From: Paralichthys olivaceus
Taxonomy: Eukaryota; Chordata; Actinopteri; Pleuronectiformes; Paralichthyidae
Assembly (NCBI RefSeq): GCF_024713975.1
Contig: NC_091108.1
Span: 284,001 to 348,000, forward strand
DNA: 64,000 bases
Direction of reading: 5' to 3'
Part shown: one piece after another, positions 1 to 23,100 of the stretch
Layout: the number at the start of each line of letters is the position of its first letter
Numbering within the stretch: position 1 is the stretch's first letter
Notes under the pieces: generated by a model
What the model was told of the DNA's origin: nothing
Database searches by the model: none
What the model saw: only the letters and a program-made list of their open reading frames with translations
Program-made: the position numbers and the translations under genes

Positions 1-837
1 GGGGCTCAGCGGCTACTGAACGGCTGCGTGTTGCGGTTGAGGTTTACAGGTGTTAGAGAGAGACAAGTTCTTCACATTAACTTTTAATATAACTGCAGCC
101 TTTCTGAGGTTTCTGGTACAACTGGCAGTACATCTTCCGCTCCTGCAAATATTTCACATTTAAAAACCTTTCAAAAACAAATGGATTCAGTCAACAGAAA
201 CGCTGGAGAGCTTTATTTTGAAATGGTGGGCTACAGAAAGTGTAAAAAACATAAATGTTCGTAACATGTCTGACAGATGAACATTGAAACTGTGCTGAAA
301 GGTCATTTTCTGTGTCTGTTCAGCTGTGAACTGAGCAGAATGCGGAAAATATCAGCGAGACCCCGAATCTGTAGAAGAGCAGCGCGGCTTAATCGCAGTT
401 TGTGTGGCAGCTCTAACCTGTTAACATAACCGTGGTAATGATTTATTTATTTTGTGAAAAACAGAGCTAACTTACCAATGTGACTAACATGCTAACGCAA
501 CGTTTAGTAAGGTTAACTTTATTTAAACCTGGACGTTAATACAATCAGGCATTCACAAGTCTGCAGATCAACAACTTACGATCAGTTAAATTTGAGTCAG
601 TATTGGTAATCATCATGAACACGGCTCCAGACTGCGACCACTTAGTGGCATTTTGTGACTATTTCGGAGACAGAGCGGATAACTTTAATAACTAGGCACA
701 CCAGTGTAACTATGCAAATATGCCCCCCTTTAAAAAAAAATAAAAATCATCGTTTAGGCCATCATATTATCATATTAAAATCATATTAAAATTGATTAAA
801 AACTAGTGACTGATTGTTCAAACAGAAAAAACATCAC

Positions 838-1340
838 ATGCCTCAATACTGCTCCTGTGGTGTCAAGTGTCCGTAAGCACCGACATTCAAATTCAACTTG
901 AAACAAGGTCCTTTCACCAAGTTTTCAGCCTTAATGTTGTCTGATGGCCTCCTCAGAGGCGTGTTCACGTACACACGGGCACACCTGAAAACCGCAACAC
1001 ACTCACCTCAAGGGCACGCGCAGGTTGCACGTTCACATAGCTAAGTCCACTAGCATCGCTCCTTGCGGTATTGGATGATTAGGCTAAAAACCTGGTGTAA
1101 ATGACGCTGTTTTGAGTTGAATTTGAATGTCGTGGCTTCCGGACACTTGTTTGAAGCCACATGAGCAGTATGGAGGCGTGCTATGCTTTTTCTGTTTTAT
1201 TACGTCTGAAGAGGAGGTTGCCTTGGCTGAAACAGTTTACCCCTGAAAGTGTTTTGTGGACTTAAAACACTTTACACACGCCTCCATCTTTAGTTCACCA
1301 TTTTTTTGGTAAACTATCCCTTTCAAGTTCACCCGGATCT
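838..1340. mobile_element. Foldback (long inverted repeat) element, copy 1
   Basis: Sequence at about 840-905 (cctcaatactgctcctgtgg, then GACATTCAAATTCAACT) reappears as its reverse complement at about 1113-1180 (TTGAATTTGAATGTC, then gagcagtatggagg), so the segment can fold into a long hairpin. The outer right flank to ~1340 also matches, inverted, the flank of the second copy at 37265-37820. No protein is encoded. It looks like a non-autonomous DNA element; the superfamily was not identified. Confidence 0.6.
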
Positions 1341-1894
1341 TGCTTCGTAGTACAGGCCCCAGGTCTCTGTCTTTTTCTTGTGGTTATGTATGAATTTTTC
1401 AGTTAATAGTTTATTATTAGGTGAACCCATTTGAAAAATTAATGAATAACCAACATCACATAATGTTTTTATTGTACTGTTATTACACTTATATATGTAT
1501 ATTAAAATACATCCATATTAAACACAAAAAAGTATCTAGTACTTCTACTTATTGCACATGTCTGTACTGGTGGAACACAAGAATTTCCCCTCGGGGATGA
1601 ATGAAGTATGTCTATCTATCTATCATCATTGCTGACACTTTATTTTAAGGGAACTTTAATAATACTGTAAAGATTTCAGCCTGATATGGATTTTCTGTGA
1701 CCAATATCCAGATAACTAGTCAATGATTACTAAGATGTCGTCATTTCCCTATGTATATTTTACTTCAACCATAAATCGTATTACAAATAACTATAGATAA
1801 AAAGAAAACACAAGTACAACTAAATATATGAAACATATTTTCTGCATTGCTGTGTAAAATCAATTTTTAATCAGCAAACACTGATGCTGATTAA

Positions 1895-2272
1895 AGGTCC
1901 AGTGTGTACAACTTAGTGACATCTAGTGTTGAAGTGTCATGTTGCAGCTGAACACCCCTCCCCTCCCCCTCTCCTTCCAAACATGAAGAACCTGTGGCAC
2001 CTTCAGTCGTCATAAAAACTCAAAAGGTTTTTAGTTTGTCCAGTCTGGATTAATGAAAGAAACATGGCAGCCTCCGTAGAGAGGGTCCCCTCGGTGCAAA
2101 TATAAAGTATTTAAATATAAAGTATTTAAATATAAAGGGCCTTTTCTAGGGTAAAGAAAACTACGATTTGTACAATTTAGACCAAATGAACTAGTGAAAA
2201 CATCATGAGGATTATTCTACATTAAATTTCTGCCAATAGTTCCCTTTCACCTGAATCTTACACACTGGACCT
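1895..2272. mobile_element. MITE with AGGTCCAGTGTGTA terminal inverted repeats
   Basis: The segment begins AGGTCCAGTGTGTA and ends with the exact reverse complement TACACACTGGACCT, giving a 14-bp perfect terminal inverted repeat around ~378 bp of non-coding DNA. Partial relatives are at ~6521-6590 (same 'tgaagtgtcatgttgcagct' interior) and at ~38210-38280 (reverse orientation end). It has no coding capacity, so it would be non-autonomous. Confidence 0.75.
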
Positions 2273-2883
2273 GATAGCTGACAGAACTCATAAATCTGTC
2301 GAGTTGTAGCAACAAAAACAGTCACTGTTTTTTCTATTGAGATTGAATCAACAATCATTTCATTAATATTATTGAAGCCACTGCTTTTCTCACCTTCTCC
2401 TTTATGTTCATTTGTTTAATCACTTTCTACACATCCTCTGTTGTGATGCTTGTGGTCGGTATGTGAGCTTCGGTCACTTAGCATGACTGTTTGTCATTCC
2501 CAGCTTCATGTTTGACCATGACCCTAACAGCTGTAAATAGTTCATGTTTGATACTGTAATGTAATAGAGGTTGGTGATGACAGTGAGTTTGGTTTCCTGG
2601 TTCCTGTTCTCTGACTAACAAAGATTGTTGAGTGAACAGATTGATGGTTCAGAACAGACTGAATCACTCTGTCTCATCTCTGGGTTTGTTGTTCAGCAGA
2701 GAAATGATCAGAGTTCTGGATCAGTTTGTTTCACCCATTTCTTTCATTGTCACATCAATCAATAATGTTTCAGATCAGGCTTCAATAATGTTGATGAACT
2801 GAATCTTTATGTATAACCTCAGTCTCTGACAAATGTATTGACCTTCAGCTCTAACCACCGGGTCTCGCCACCTGCAGGTTTAG

Positions 2884-14769
<11,886 letters not shown>

Positions 14770-15076
14770 TCCTGAAGAAAAAAACTCTCAAGATCCTCCT
14801 GTCCTTTGGTTGTGACCCTGCTAGTCCCTCCAGACCTGAGACCATACCCTGACCAACCCTCGGACTGACGTTTGGTCATGTGACACGGATGTGTGCTGCT
14901 GTGGAGAACGGTGGCTTGTGATTGGAGGGACTGGCAGGTGACATTTTAATGTAAGATACTGTAGAGAAGCTCCGCCTCTTTTATTTCACCCAATCTTTTG
15001 TCTTCAGCTTGTTTTTGTCGTTTTTTGTAAAAGATTTCTATGTTTTTATGTCTTCACTGACTCCACTGAGGTGGAC

Positions 15077-15082
15077 AATAAA
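15077..15082 (+). promoter_or_regulatory. wdr33: Probable wdr33 poly(A) signal AATAAA
   Basis: A canonical AATAAA lies 308 nt after the wdr33 stop codon, in 'gtggacaataaagattcaca', followed by a T-rich/GT-containing stretch. It is the first canonical hexamer downstream of the stop. Confidence 0.7.
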
Positions 15083-15799
15083 GATTCACACTTCAAACTC
15101 CATCTTTACTGCGGCTGCTGGTGTTGACCAATCAAGAGAAAAGATCGTTTAAAGGAGCAGTCCAACATTTCTCAGACTGACTGAACAGGAAAGGTCATTA
15201 TTACACCGTCTCCTCTAGAAACACATGTAGAACTATTTATTTAAAGAGAACTACATGGTAAACATATCCAACTATATATCTAGAACGATTAAACGACATA
15301 TAGTTGTTTGACTATATATGACAATTAAAATGTATCATAAGTTACTTTAAATATATGTGTGAGTGTCACTGAGATTTGTTATGAAGTCAGCTGATCATTC
15401 TGATGCTGCATTCAGGTTAAATTGTACAAATCAAAATTATAAACAGTGTTTGTTGCATCAGACAAATGTTAAACATCTGCAGGTAAGTAAGAACAGAATC
15501 GTCACGGTGACACCTCCACACATGTTCACAGTGTGATGACCTCTGACCTCTACAGTTTCATCATGAAACAAAGTCTCTTTAATCTTTCCTCTTCCACACG
15601 AGTACTGATCAGTGAAACTGATCATATTGATTTAATATTGATGAACACACCGGAGCTGTTTACATCAGGTCATTGATCAGGAATCATGACATTAGTTTTG
15701 AATTAGATTTTAATAAGAAACAACCATGAAGTGAAAAGACCTCAGATCCATTGTCCAGCTGACAGGATCAATCATCCATTGTCCATAATCCGCAGCCTG
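15083..15799. other. Convergent intergenic spacer wdr33 / sft2d3
   Basis: AT-rich spacer between two convergent genes. It contains 'gtttaaaggagcagtccaac' near 15147, a dispersed sequence also seen just upstream of the (GT)41 tract at ~35325. No exon or RNA gene was recognised. Confidence 0.6.
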
Positions 15800-15805
15800 T
15801 TTATT
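15800..15805 (-). promoter_or_regulatory. sft2d3: Probable sft2d3 poly(A) signal
   Basis: TTTATT on the plus strand reads AATAAA on the minus strand, 68 nt beyond the sft2d3 stop codon. Confidence 0.6.
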
Positions 15806-15872
15806 TCCTGGAGGAATGTACTGATCACTTGGTCCTTTCTAGTCCGGGGCGGATCTGACGCTCAGTCTCCGG

Positions 15873-16529
15873 TCAGATGGGAATGGTTTTCCCGGTGACG
15901 GTCCTTTTGATGGCGGAGGCCGCCATGCCCCCCATGAAGCGGATCCCGGCGCTGCCTCCGGGCAGAAGCGATACCACGTATCCGACGATGACAGCCACCT
16001 GCAGGGCCGCGCCCAGCGCGGTCAGCACGGTGCTGTGGAGGCTCAGCGCCGCGTACAGAGTTCCTCCGAGGGCGCACAGGTACACGGCGGCTGCAGGGGA
16101 GGTGGGGAGGCCGGCGACGAGCCTGCTGGGGCCGCGCAGCACCGCCGCGGCCGCGATAGCGAACAGCGAACCGAGCGACCAGAGCAGGGCGAACTTCCGG
16201 GCGTAGATCAGCAGCAGCGGCGCGTACAGCGCGGACAGCCCGAAACACAGCGCGGAGAACGACGCGCACACCCCGAACCCCACCAGCCGCTGCCGCCGGC
16301 CCATGCCCGGCAGACAGGGGTCCGGCTCGGCTGACCACGGCCAGGAGATGCCACTGTTTGAATTGGAGCTCTGGCCGGACCACGGGCTGGACCACCGCCC
16401 GAACCAGCTGCTGGGGACCGGCTCCGGGTCATCCAGGTCCACCGTGGTGCTGGAGTGGGAGATGGTCTTCGCTCCGCCGCCCTTGGACTGAGTCAGGTAT
16501 TCCTGGAGCTGTCGGTTCAGGTCCGCCAT
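15873..16529 (-). CDS. sft2d3: SFT2 domain-containing protein 3, intronless
   Basis: A single 218-aa open frame matches vertebrate SFT2D3, a small multi-pass membrane protein of the SFT2 family implicated in retrograde endosome-to-Golgi traffic. It starts MADLNRQLQEYLTQ, near-identical to the human start. A Ser/Trp-rich variable segment covers residues ~22-75. Four hydrophobic segments follow at roughly 80-106, 110-131, 146-165 and 170-190, including the family core CFGLSALYAP and ARKFALLWSLGSL. The tail ends GKTIPI (human KVLPV). The gene has no introns and is strikingly GC- and CpG-rich compared with its flanks, as in mammals. It sits tail-to-tail with wdr33, the same partner as in human, which supports orthology. 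Confidence 0.95.
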   Translation of the reverse strand: MADLNRQLQEYLTQSKGGGAKTISHSSTTVDLDDPEPVPSSWFGRWSSPWSGQSSNSNSGISWPWSAEPDPCLPGMGRRQRLVGFGVCASFSALCFGLSALYAPLLLIYARKFALLWSLGSLFAIAAAAVLRGPSRLVAGLPTSPAAAVYLCALGGTLYAALSLHSTVLTALGAALQVAVIVGYVVSLLPGGSAGIRFMGGMAASAIKRTVTGKTIPI

Positions 16530-16687
16530 GACGGAGGGAGCTAACGGCTAGCTGTTAGCATCACTTTGTTCTTCTTCGTCTTTCCGGCAGACTTGGCACG
16601 ATTCAGCGCATTACTGCCCCCCCCGGTATGAAACACCAGTGCAGCCTTCTTCTCCTCCTCACTGAGCCGAGTGTCAGCAGCACAACG

Positions 16688-17435
16688 AGCTTCGTCTGTC
16701 TCATGTCTCTCTCTCATGTCTCATGTCTCTGCCTCATGTCTCTGTCTCATGTTTCTGTCTCTGTCTCATGTCTCTCTCTCATGTCTCTGTGTCATGTCTC
16801 TCTCTCATGTCTCATGTCTCTCTCTCATGTCTCTCTCTCATGTCTCATGTGTCTGTCTCATGTCTCTGTGTCATGTCTCTCTCTCATGTCTCTGTGTCAT
16901 GTGTCTGTCTCATGTCTCTCTCTCATGTCTCTGTGTCTGTCTCATGTCTCTGTGTCATGTGTCTGTCTCATGTCTCTCTCTCATGTCTCTGTCTCATGTG
17001 TCTGTCTCATGTTTCTGTCTCATGTCTCTGTGTCATGTCTCTGTCTCATGTGTCTGTCTCATGTTTCTCTCTCATGTCTCTGTGTCTGTCTCATGTCTCT
17101 GTCTCATGTCTCTGTGTCATGTCTCTGTCTCATGTGTCTGTCTCATGTTTCTCTCTCATGTCTCTGTGTCTGTCTCATGTCTCTGTCTCATGTCTCTGTG
17201 TCATGTCTCTGTCTCATGTGTCTGTCTCATGTTTCTCTCTCATGTCTCTGTGTCTGTCTCATGTCTCTCTCTCATGTCTCTCTCTCATGTCTCTGTGTCT
17301 GTCTCTCATGTCTCATGTGTCTGTCTCTGTGTCTGTCTCATGTCTCTCTCTCATGTCTCTGTGTCTGTCTCATGTCTCTGTGTCTGTCTCATGTCTCTCT
17401 CTCATGTCTCTGTGTCTGTCTCATGTTTCTCACTG
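16688..17435 (+). repeat. CATGTCTCTSTCT minisatellite upstream of sft2d3
   Basis: About 750 bp are built from 12- to 18-bp variants of 'ctcatgtctctgtgtctgt'. The strand is pyrimidine-rich (mostly C, T, with G and A in CATG). All three plus frames stay open for 230-296 codons (Ser/His/Val/Cys/Leu repeats); this is an artefact of the repeat, not genes. It begins ~160 bp upstream of the sft2d3 start codon, so it may abut its promoter. Confidence 0.9.
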
Positions 17436-17948
17436 AGGCTGCTAAACTGTAGCATCACTTTCTTCTTCACTGATTCTTATTCTTGTCGACTTCCGGCAGC
17501 GTGGTGCCCTCCTGCGCCCCCAACGGTCAGATACAAAATTACATGTGTTTTTTGTGATTAATGCGTCACTTCCTCCTCACGTCACCAGTAAGTAGGGGCG
17601 GAGCCAGAGCCACCGGAAGCACACATACGGGTGATGGGTTCAGGTACGTCAGGACAAAAGAAAGCTGTGAACGGACGACGCTTCAACAACACTGACGATC
17701 ATTTTTTCAATATACAGCTGTAATCTATTAAAGAATCGTCCGCGTGAAAAGCAACCTGAAAACACATTCAGTGTTTCTTCGAGGCAGAGAATTGAACTGA
17801 TGATCTTTAGTAATGGAGTTACTCTAGGAAGTGTTTGAGCCCCATTTCCTGTGACCTTTGACCTGTGTGATAGATCACGTGACTCCAGCTGTCCGTCTAA
17901 AAATAATCCTTCAGGTGATTGGCTGGAGGACTGACACACAACCATCTA

Positions 17949-17991
<43 letters not shown>

Positions 17992-18637
17992 GAGCTCCAT
18001 GTTAACACAGGAACCAGCTGCCATTGTATCCCAGCATGCATTTCACACCAGCAGCTGAAGAAGGGTGCAGGTCGTGAGACGGATAAAGACATTTGCCTTG
18101 ACGTGAACCTGGAGTCGACAGGTGAGAGCGTCCAGTCCTCCGGTCGAGTGTGAAACAGAAGAGCTGATGTTTGTTATCGGTGACGTTCAGAGTGACAGCT
18201 GAGATCAGCTGTGTCATCACCTGTGAACTCAAATCAGAACCTGCTTAAGAAATCTGTTCACGGACAACGTTAGTGTAGCTTAGCTAACAGTTTCCTCCTG
18301 CCTCCAGTCTTTGTGCTATGCTAGGCTAACAGTTTCCTCCTGCCTCCAGTCTTTGTGCTAAGCTAGGCTAACAGTTTCCTCCTGCCTCCAGTCTTTGTGC
18401 TATGCTAGGCTAACAGTTCATTCCTGCCTCCAGTCTTTGTGCTATGCTAGGCTAACAGTTTCCTCCTGCCTCCAGTCTTTGTGCTATGCTAGGTTAACAG
18501 TTTAAATCATCTTATTGACATATGGTTTCTGACACCACTGATCAGACATGAATAATCAATCACTGATTATTGATATTGGCGTGTCAAGGTCCTCAGTAGT
18601 GTACTAACAGCAGTGTGTTTCCGGACAGGTCGGCGTC
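17436..18637. other. Spacer before the DUSP gene, with likely 5' UTR
   Basis: The spacer contains a (GT)20-type microsatellite at 17951-17990 and the minisatellite at 18268-18500. A donor-like GACAG/GTGAGA at 18121-18122 and an acceptor GGACAG at 18628 could join a non-coding first exon to the DUSP coding exon (inference). 16555-16600 and 17450-17500 share a diverged 'atcactttcttcttc...ccggcag' block, so the CATGTCTCT minisatellite is flanked by two similar sequences. Confidence 0.45.
18268..18500 (-). repeat. ~41-44-bp minisatellite, inverted relative of 6488-7170
   Basis: Five to six units of 'gctaacagtttcctcctgcc' + 'tccagtctttgtgctatgcta'. Read on the minus strand, the unit is TAGCACAAAGACTGGAGGCA..AAACTGTTAGCC, the same family as the array in wdr33 intron 5. 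It is a dispersed fish repeat amplified at two places. Confidence 0.8.
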
Positions 18638-19273
18638 ATGTCCATCTCTCAGATCACCCCCACTCTCTTCCTGGGCAGCGCTGACGCCCCCCTCAACGCA
18701 GCACTGATGTCACAGAAAAGCATCACCCTGATCGTTAACGCCACACTGAGCCACACCTGCCCCGCCTACCCTGGGGTGGAGTGTGTACGGGTTCCTGTCT
18801 CTGACTTACCCAGCGCTCGCCTTGGTGATCACTTTGACCGGGTGGCAGAGCGTATCCATGGCAACCGAGCTGGCGGAACACTGGTGCACTGTGCCGCCGG
18901 TATGAGCCGTTCTCCGGCGCTGGTGATGGCCTACCTGATGCGCTACAGGGGGGTGACGCTCCGCCAGGCACATCGCTGGGTGCAGGAGAGTCGGCCCTGC
19001 GTCAGGTTGAACACTGGATTCTGGGACCAGCTCCTGCAGTACGAGAAGCGTCTCTACGGGAAAAACACCGTCAAAGTCGCAACAGTAGAGGAGATGTCAC
19101 CCCCACCTCCCCCCCTGACGCCGAGGACACAGAGGGTGACGAAGTCAACGCAGCTGCAGAGGAACTGGTTCATGCTGGTACCCAGGTCACTGATAGCAGG
19201 GTCACCTGTGATGTCACAAGGTCTGACACCAGGAAACAAGTCAAGAAGAGGAACCAAGTCCAGCAACGTCTGA
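18638..19273 (+). CDS. Atypical dual-specificity phosphatase, DUSP14/18/21-like
   Basis: 211 aa in one coding exon. The catalytic loop HCAAGMSRS gives Cys85 as nucleophile and Arg91 as phosphate-binding residue; Asp56 in VPVSDLPSARL is the expected general acid. Strong family landmarks are the ISQITPTLFLG start, IVNAT at 32-36, AYLMRYRGVTLRQAH, and the GFWDQLLQYEKRLYGKNTV block typical of DUSP14/18/21. These enzymes remove phosphate from phospho-Tyr and phospho-Thr/Ser; DUSP14 acts on MAP kinases and TAB1-type partners, DUSP18/21 are partly mitochondrial. The ~55-residue tail after residue 150 (Pro-rich then basic) is unlike the mammalian tails, so substrate and location cannot be read off. 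The start codon is 10 nt after a good acceptor AG (18628), suggesting a non-coding 5' exon. I could not choose between paralogues. Confidence 0.9.
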   Translation: MSISQITPTLFLGSADAPLNAALMSQKSITLIVNATLSHTCPAYPGVECVRVPVSDLPSARLGDHFDRVAERIHGNRAGGTLVHCAAGMSRSPALVMAYLMRYRGVTLRQAHRWVQESRPCVRLNTGFWDQLLQYEKRLYGKNTVKVATVEEMSPPPPPLTPRTQRVTKSTQLQRNWFMLVPRSLIAGSPVMSQGLTPGNKSRRGTKSSNV

Positions 19274-19420
19274 GCTGTGAGCGCCACAGCATCTGAAACA
19301 TCTTCGAACCAACACTTGTGGTTTTCTTTGGTCCAAACCTGATCATTACTTACCCACAATGCATCTCCTCCACTGACAGGCTAGGAAGCTGCTGGTGTTC
19401 ATGAGAAGAGTTCATTGAAC

Positions 19421-19421
19421 G

Positions 19422-19493
<72 letters not shown>

Positions 19494-19520
19494 AATGCAT
19501 GTCAATGAGTGTCCTCACAA
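19421..19520 (+). repeat. (GT)n with a MITE right-end fragment
   Basis: A GT tract of about 70 bp (19421-19491) is followed by 'gcatgtcaatgagtgtcctc', the right end of the GT-flanked inverted-repeat family also found at 48527-48704, 49950-50582 and 59681-59797. It lies in the 3' UTR/flank of the DUSP gene. Confidence 0.7.
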
Positions 19521-19679
19521 CTATATAGAAACGCCTGTCTGTCTGTCCGACCGGAAGCTGCCTCAGGTCCGCTCGTGCTTCATGTGTGAAGTATTTAAAC
19601 ACAAAACTGCCAGTGATGCAAGTAGTTTTCAGAGTAAAAGCAGATCGAAATAATGTATAAATAATCAAAGATATTCTAA

Positions 19680-19685
19680 AATAAA
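19680..19685 (+). promoter_or_regulatory. Possible poly(A) signal of the DUSP gene
   Basis: AATAAA about 400 nt after the stop codon, in an AT-rich context before the GC-rich start region of pex5l. This would place the microsatellite inside the 3' UTR. Confidence 0.5.
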
Positions 19686-19849
19686 AGACCTAATATATAT
19701 AACTGGTGACGTCATGTGTCGTGGTTCATTCCTGAATTTGAAAGCTGATCTTTATTTTTTGTTGGAGTCGAGTTCATGTTCATTTCTTCATGTTTTTATC
19801 TAAATCTCAGTTTCCATTGAATGACCCTCCACAGTCATGCTTTTATTGT

Positions 19850-20114
19850 GAAAAGCCGCACAGGACGCTGGACCTCGGAGCAGCTCGGGGAGACTCGGCT
19901 CTGCTCGGTTTGTTTTGATCCCGCCCTCCACCGGAACACCGCGACATGACAACCGGACCCCGACGCGTCCGCAGCTCCGGTGACGGGACAAAGAGGACCG
20001 GGACCCGGAGCTCAGACGCGGGGCTTTAAGAGCCGAGCGGCTCAGTGCAGCGGAGCCGGGCTGCGGTGGACTCCTGGCGGCTGCAGCTCCACCTGCGTCC
20101 CGCTGATCTGAGAC
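19850..20114 (+). promoter_or_regulatory. pex5l: CpG-rich promoter / 5' UTR of pex5l
   Basis: About 260 bp of GC- and CpG-rich sequence, in contrast to AT-rich flanks, ends at the pex5l ATG (20115). It contains 'gcggggctttaagagccg', a possible weak TATA-like site, and an upstream ATG at 19946 opening a 27-codon frame that stops at 20027-20029. The uORF matters only if transcription starts upstream of it, which the sequence alone does not show. Confidence 0.55.
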
Positions 20115-23100
20115 ATGTACCAGGTCCAGGTGAGTCTCCTGGATAAAGATGATCACTGACTGTATATAAAGATGATCACTGACTGTATATAAAGATGATC
20201 ACTGACTGTATATAAAGACGATCACTGACTGTATATAAAGATGATCACTGACTGTATATAAAGATGATCACTGACTGTATATAAAGACCATCACTGACTG
20301 TATATAAAGATGATCACTGACTGTATATAAAGATGATCACTGACTGTATATAAAGACCAACACTGACTGTATATAAAGATGATCACTGACTGTATATAAA
20401 GATGATCACTGACTGTATATAAAGACCATCACTGACTGTATATAAAGACGATCACTGACTGTATATAAAGACGATCACTGACTGTATATAAAGACACTGA
20501 CTGTATATAAAGATGATCACTGACTGTATATAAAGATGATCACTGACTGTATATAAAGACCATCACTGACTGTATATAAAGACACTGACTGTATATAAAG
20601 ATGATCACTGACTGTATATAAAGACGATCACTGACTGTATATAAAGACGATCACTGACTGTATATAAAGACACTGACTGTATATAAAGATGATCACTGAC
20701 TGTATATAAAGACGATCACTGACTGTATATAAAGACACTGACTGTATATAAAGATGATCACTGACTGTATATAAAGATGATCACTGACTGTATATAAAGA
20801 TGATCACTGACTGTATATAAAGACCATCACTGACTGTATATAAAGATGATCACTGACTGTATATAAAGACCATCACTGACTGTATATAAAGACCATCACT
20901 GACTGTATATAAAGACCATCACTGACTGTATATAAAGACCATCACTGACTGTATATAAAGACGATCACTGACTGTATATAAAGACGATCACTGACTGTAT
21001 ATAAAGATGATCACTGACTGTATATAAAGATGATCACTGACTGTATATAAAGACCATCACTGACTGTATATAAAGATGATCACTGACTGTATATAAAGAC
21101 CATCACTGACTGTATATAAAGACCATCACTGACTGTATATAAAGATGATCACTGACTGTATATAAAGACACTGACTGTATATAAAGATGATCACTGACTG
21201 TATATAAAGATGATCACTGACTGTATACGAAGATGATCACTGACTGTATATAAAGACGATCACTGACTGTATATAAAGACCATCACTGACTGTATATAAA
21301 GACCATCACTGACTGTATATAAAGATGATCACTGACTGTATATAAAGATGATCACTGACTGTATATAAAGACGATCACTGACTGTATATAAAGACCATCA
21401 CTGACTGTATATAAAGACCATCACTGACTGTATATAAAGACCATCACTGACTGTATATAAAGACCATCACTGACTGTATATAAAGACGATCACTGACTGT
21501 ATATAAAGACGATCACTGACTGTATATAAAGACACTGACTGTATATAAAGACGATCACTGACTGTATATAAAGACGATCACTGACTGTATATAAAGACAC
21601 TGACTGTATATAAAGACGTATAAGAATATATATAAGGGCAGTTTGTCCTGTAGTCGTCCTCTTCTGTATTTACAGTGTGACTGAGTCTCAGGGGAAACTC
21701 TCTCATACAAGATTAATTACAGGTTGAAGCTGTGGGATCATAAATATCTAAACTTCCTGGGGTCAAATATTTTCCTCCAGTCGTCGTCGACCTCGGCTCA
21801 GTTTCACCTCCATGTTTTATTTCTAGTGTTTTTCAGGACAATCACAGAAAAGCTGCTGATGTAATTGAAACCTTGTTATTGACACGGACCAAGAAACATC
21901 TCAGATTCTGTTCAGGGGCAAATCCTTTTGCTTTTCTTTATTCAGTCACTGTACAGTAGCAAATAGATAAACCTATTACCGTTATAAGTATTAATAGTAT
22001 GAATAGTTTTATTAGTATAGAGAGTGTGAGTCAGGATCTTTCAATGTGATTTTAAGCAGCAGCTCTGTTGGGATGATGGAAGACTGTTTGCTCAGCAGGT
22101 TATTTTTAGTCTGACAGCATCTCCAGCAACAACACACACACACACACTCACACAATCACACAATCACACACACACACTCACACAGATGAGCTGGACGAGC
22201 GACACTGTGACAGAGTGGGGAATTAGAGAGAGAGAGAACTTTCAGTTTTTTATCATTAGATTATTCATTTATTCATTATTTTTATTGTGAACAAACAGAA
22301 AATAAAAAGACACAAAATACAAAAATTGTACTTGAGTAAAAGTAGTCAGTTACTTCCATCACTCCATCTGCCAACTCCTCTTTGTAATAATGATTTTTTT
22401 TTTTACATCAATGAAGTCTTTGGTTTTTACTCCATCACTGTAATGATTTATTGATTCATTGATTTGAAGACACACACACGTACACACACACGCAAATTTC
22501 ATCACACGCACAGTTCATCAGTAGCGTGTTGAATCAGACACGTCATGTTGCATCTCGTCACGGTTCATGTGTTTCACTCGTTCTAATAATAAAACTGTGG
22601 CTGATGTTTTATTGATGAACTCCTTGTGCTGCGTTCACTGACATTCTGAAAACACACGTCTGTCTCAACTCTGAGATGAACCACGGCCGGTCACAGCTGC
22701 AGTAACTGCCACAGCTGTGTGGTGGCGCTGCAGCACTACACAGGACACTTCTGATCACAGTTTGAATAAAAGAACACAATTCTGTTTTTATGAAACACAC
22801 ACTGACCCTTTAGTATCATATCTAGATTGTGTTTCTATATCTACATACAGTTTGTGTCCGCAGCATGATCTAGATTATATGATCTGATTTAGATCCTTGT
22901 ATCTGGATTTGTTATTGGATCTAGATCATTTTATCTAGGTTTTGATTAGATCTAGAACCTTGAATCTATGTTGTCATTGGGTCTAGATCTTTTTTATCTA
23001 TATTGTGATTGGATCTAGATCCTTGTATCTACTGTGGGATTGGGTCTAGATCTTTTTTATCTATATTGTATGATTGAATTTCGATAATTTTACCTATGTA

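Noticed and set aside
15877-16432. Other open frames over sft2d3
   Set aside because: Shadows of the GC-rich sft2d3 coding sequence.
16628-17561. Plus-strand open frames of 237-296 codons rich in Ser/His/Val/Cys
   Set aside because: Produced by the CATGTCTCT minisatellite in all three frames; no conserved protein.
19946-20029. Upstream ORF as a separate gene before pex5l
   Set aside because: Only 27 codons, no recognisable protein, and the transcription start is unknown; kept only as a note in the 5' region.
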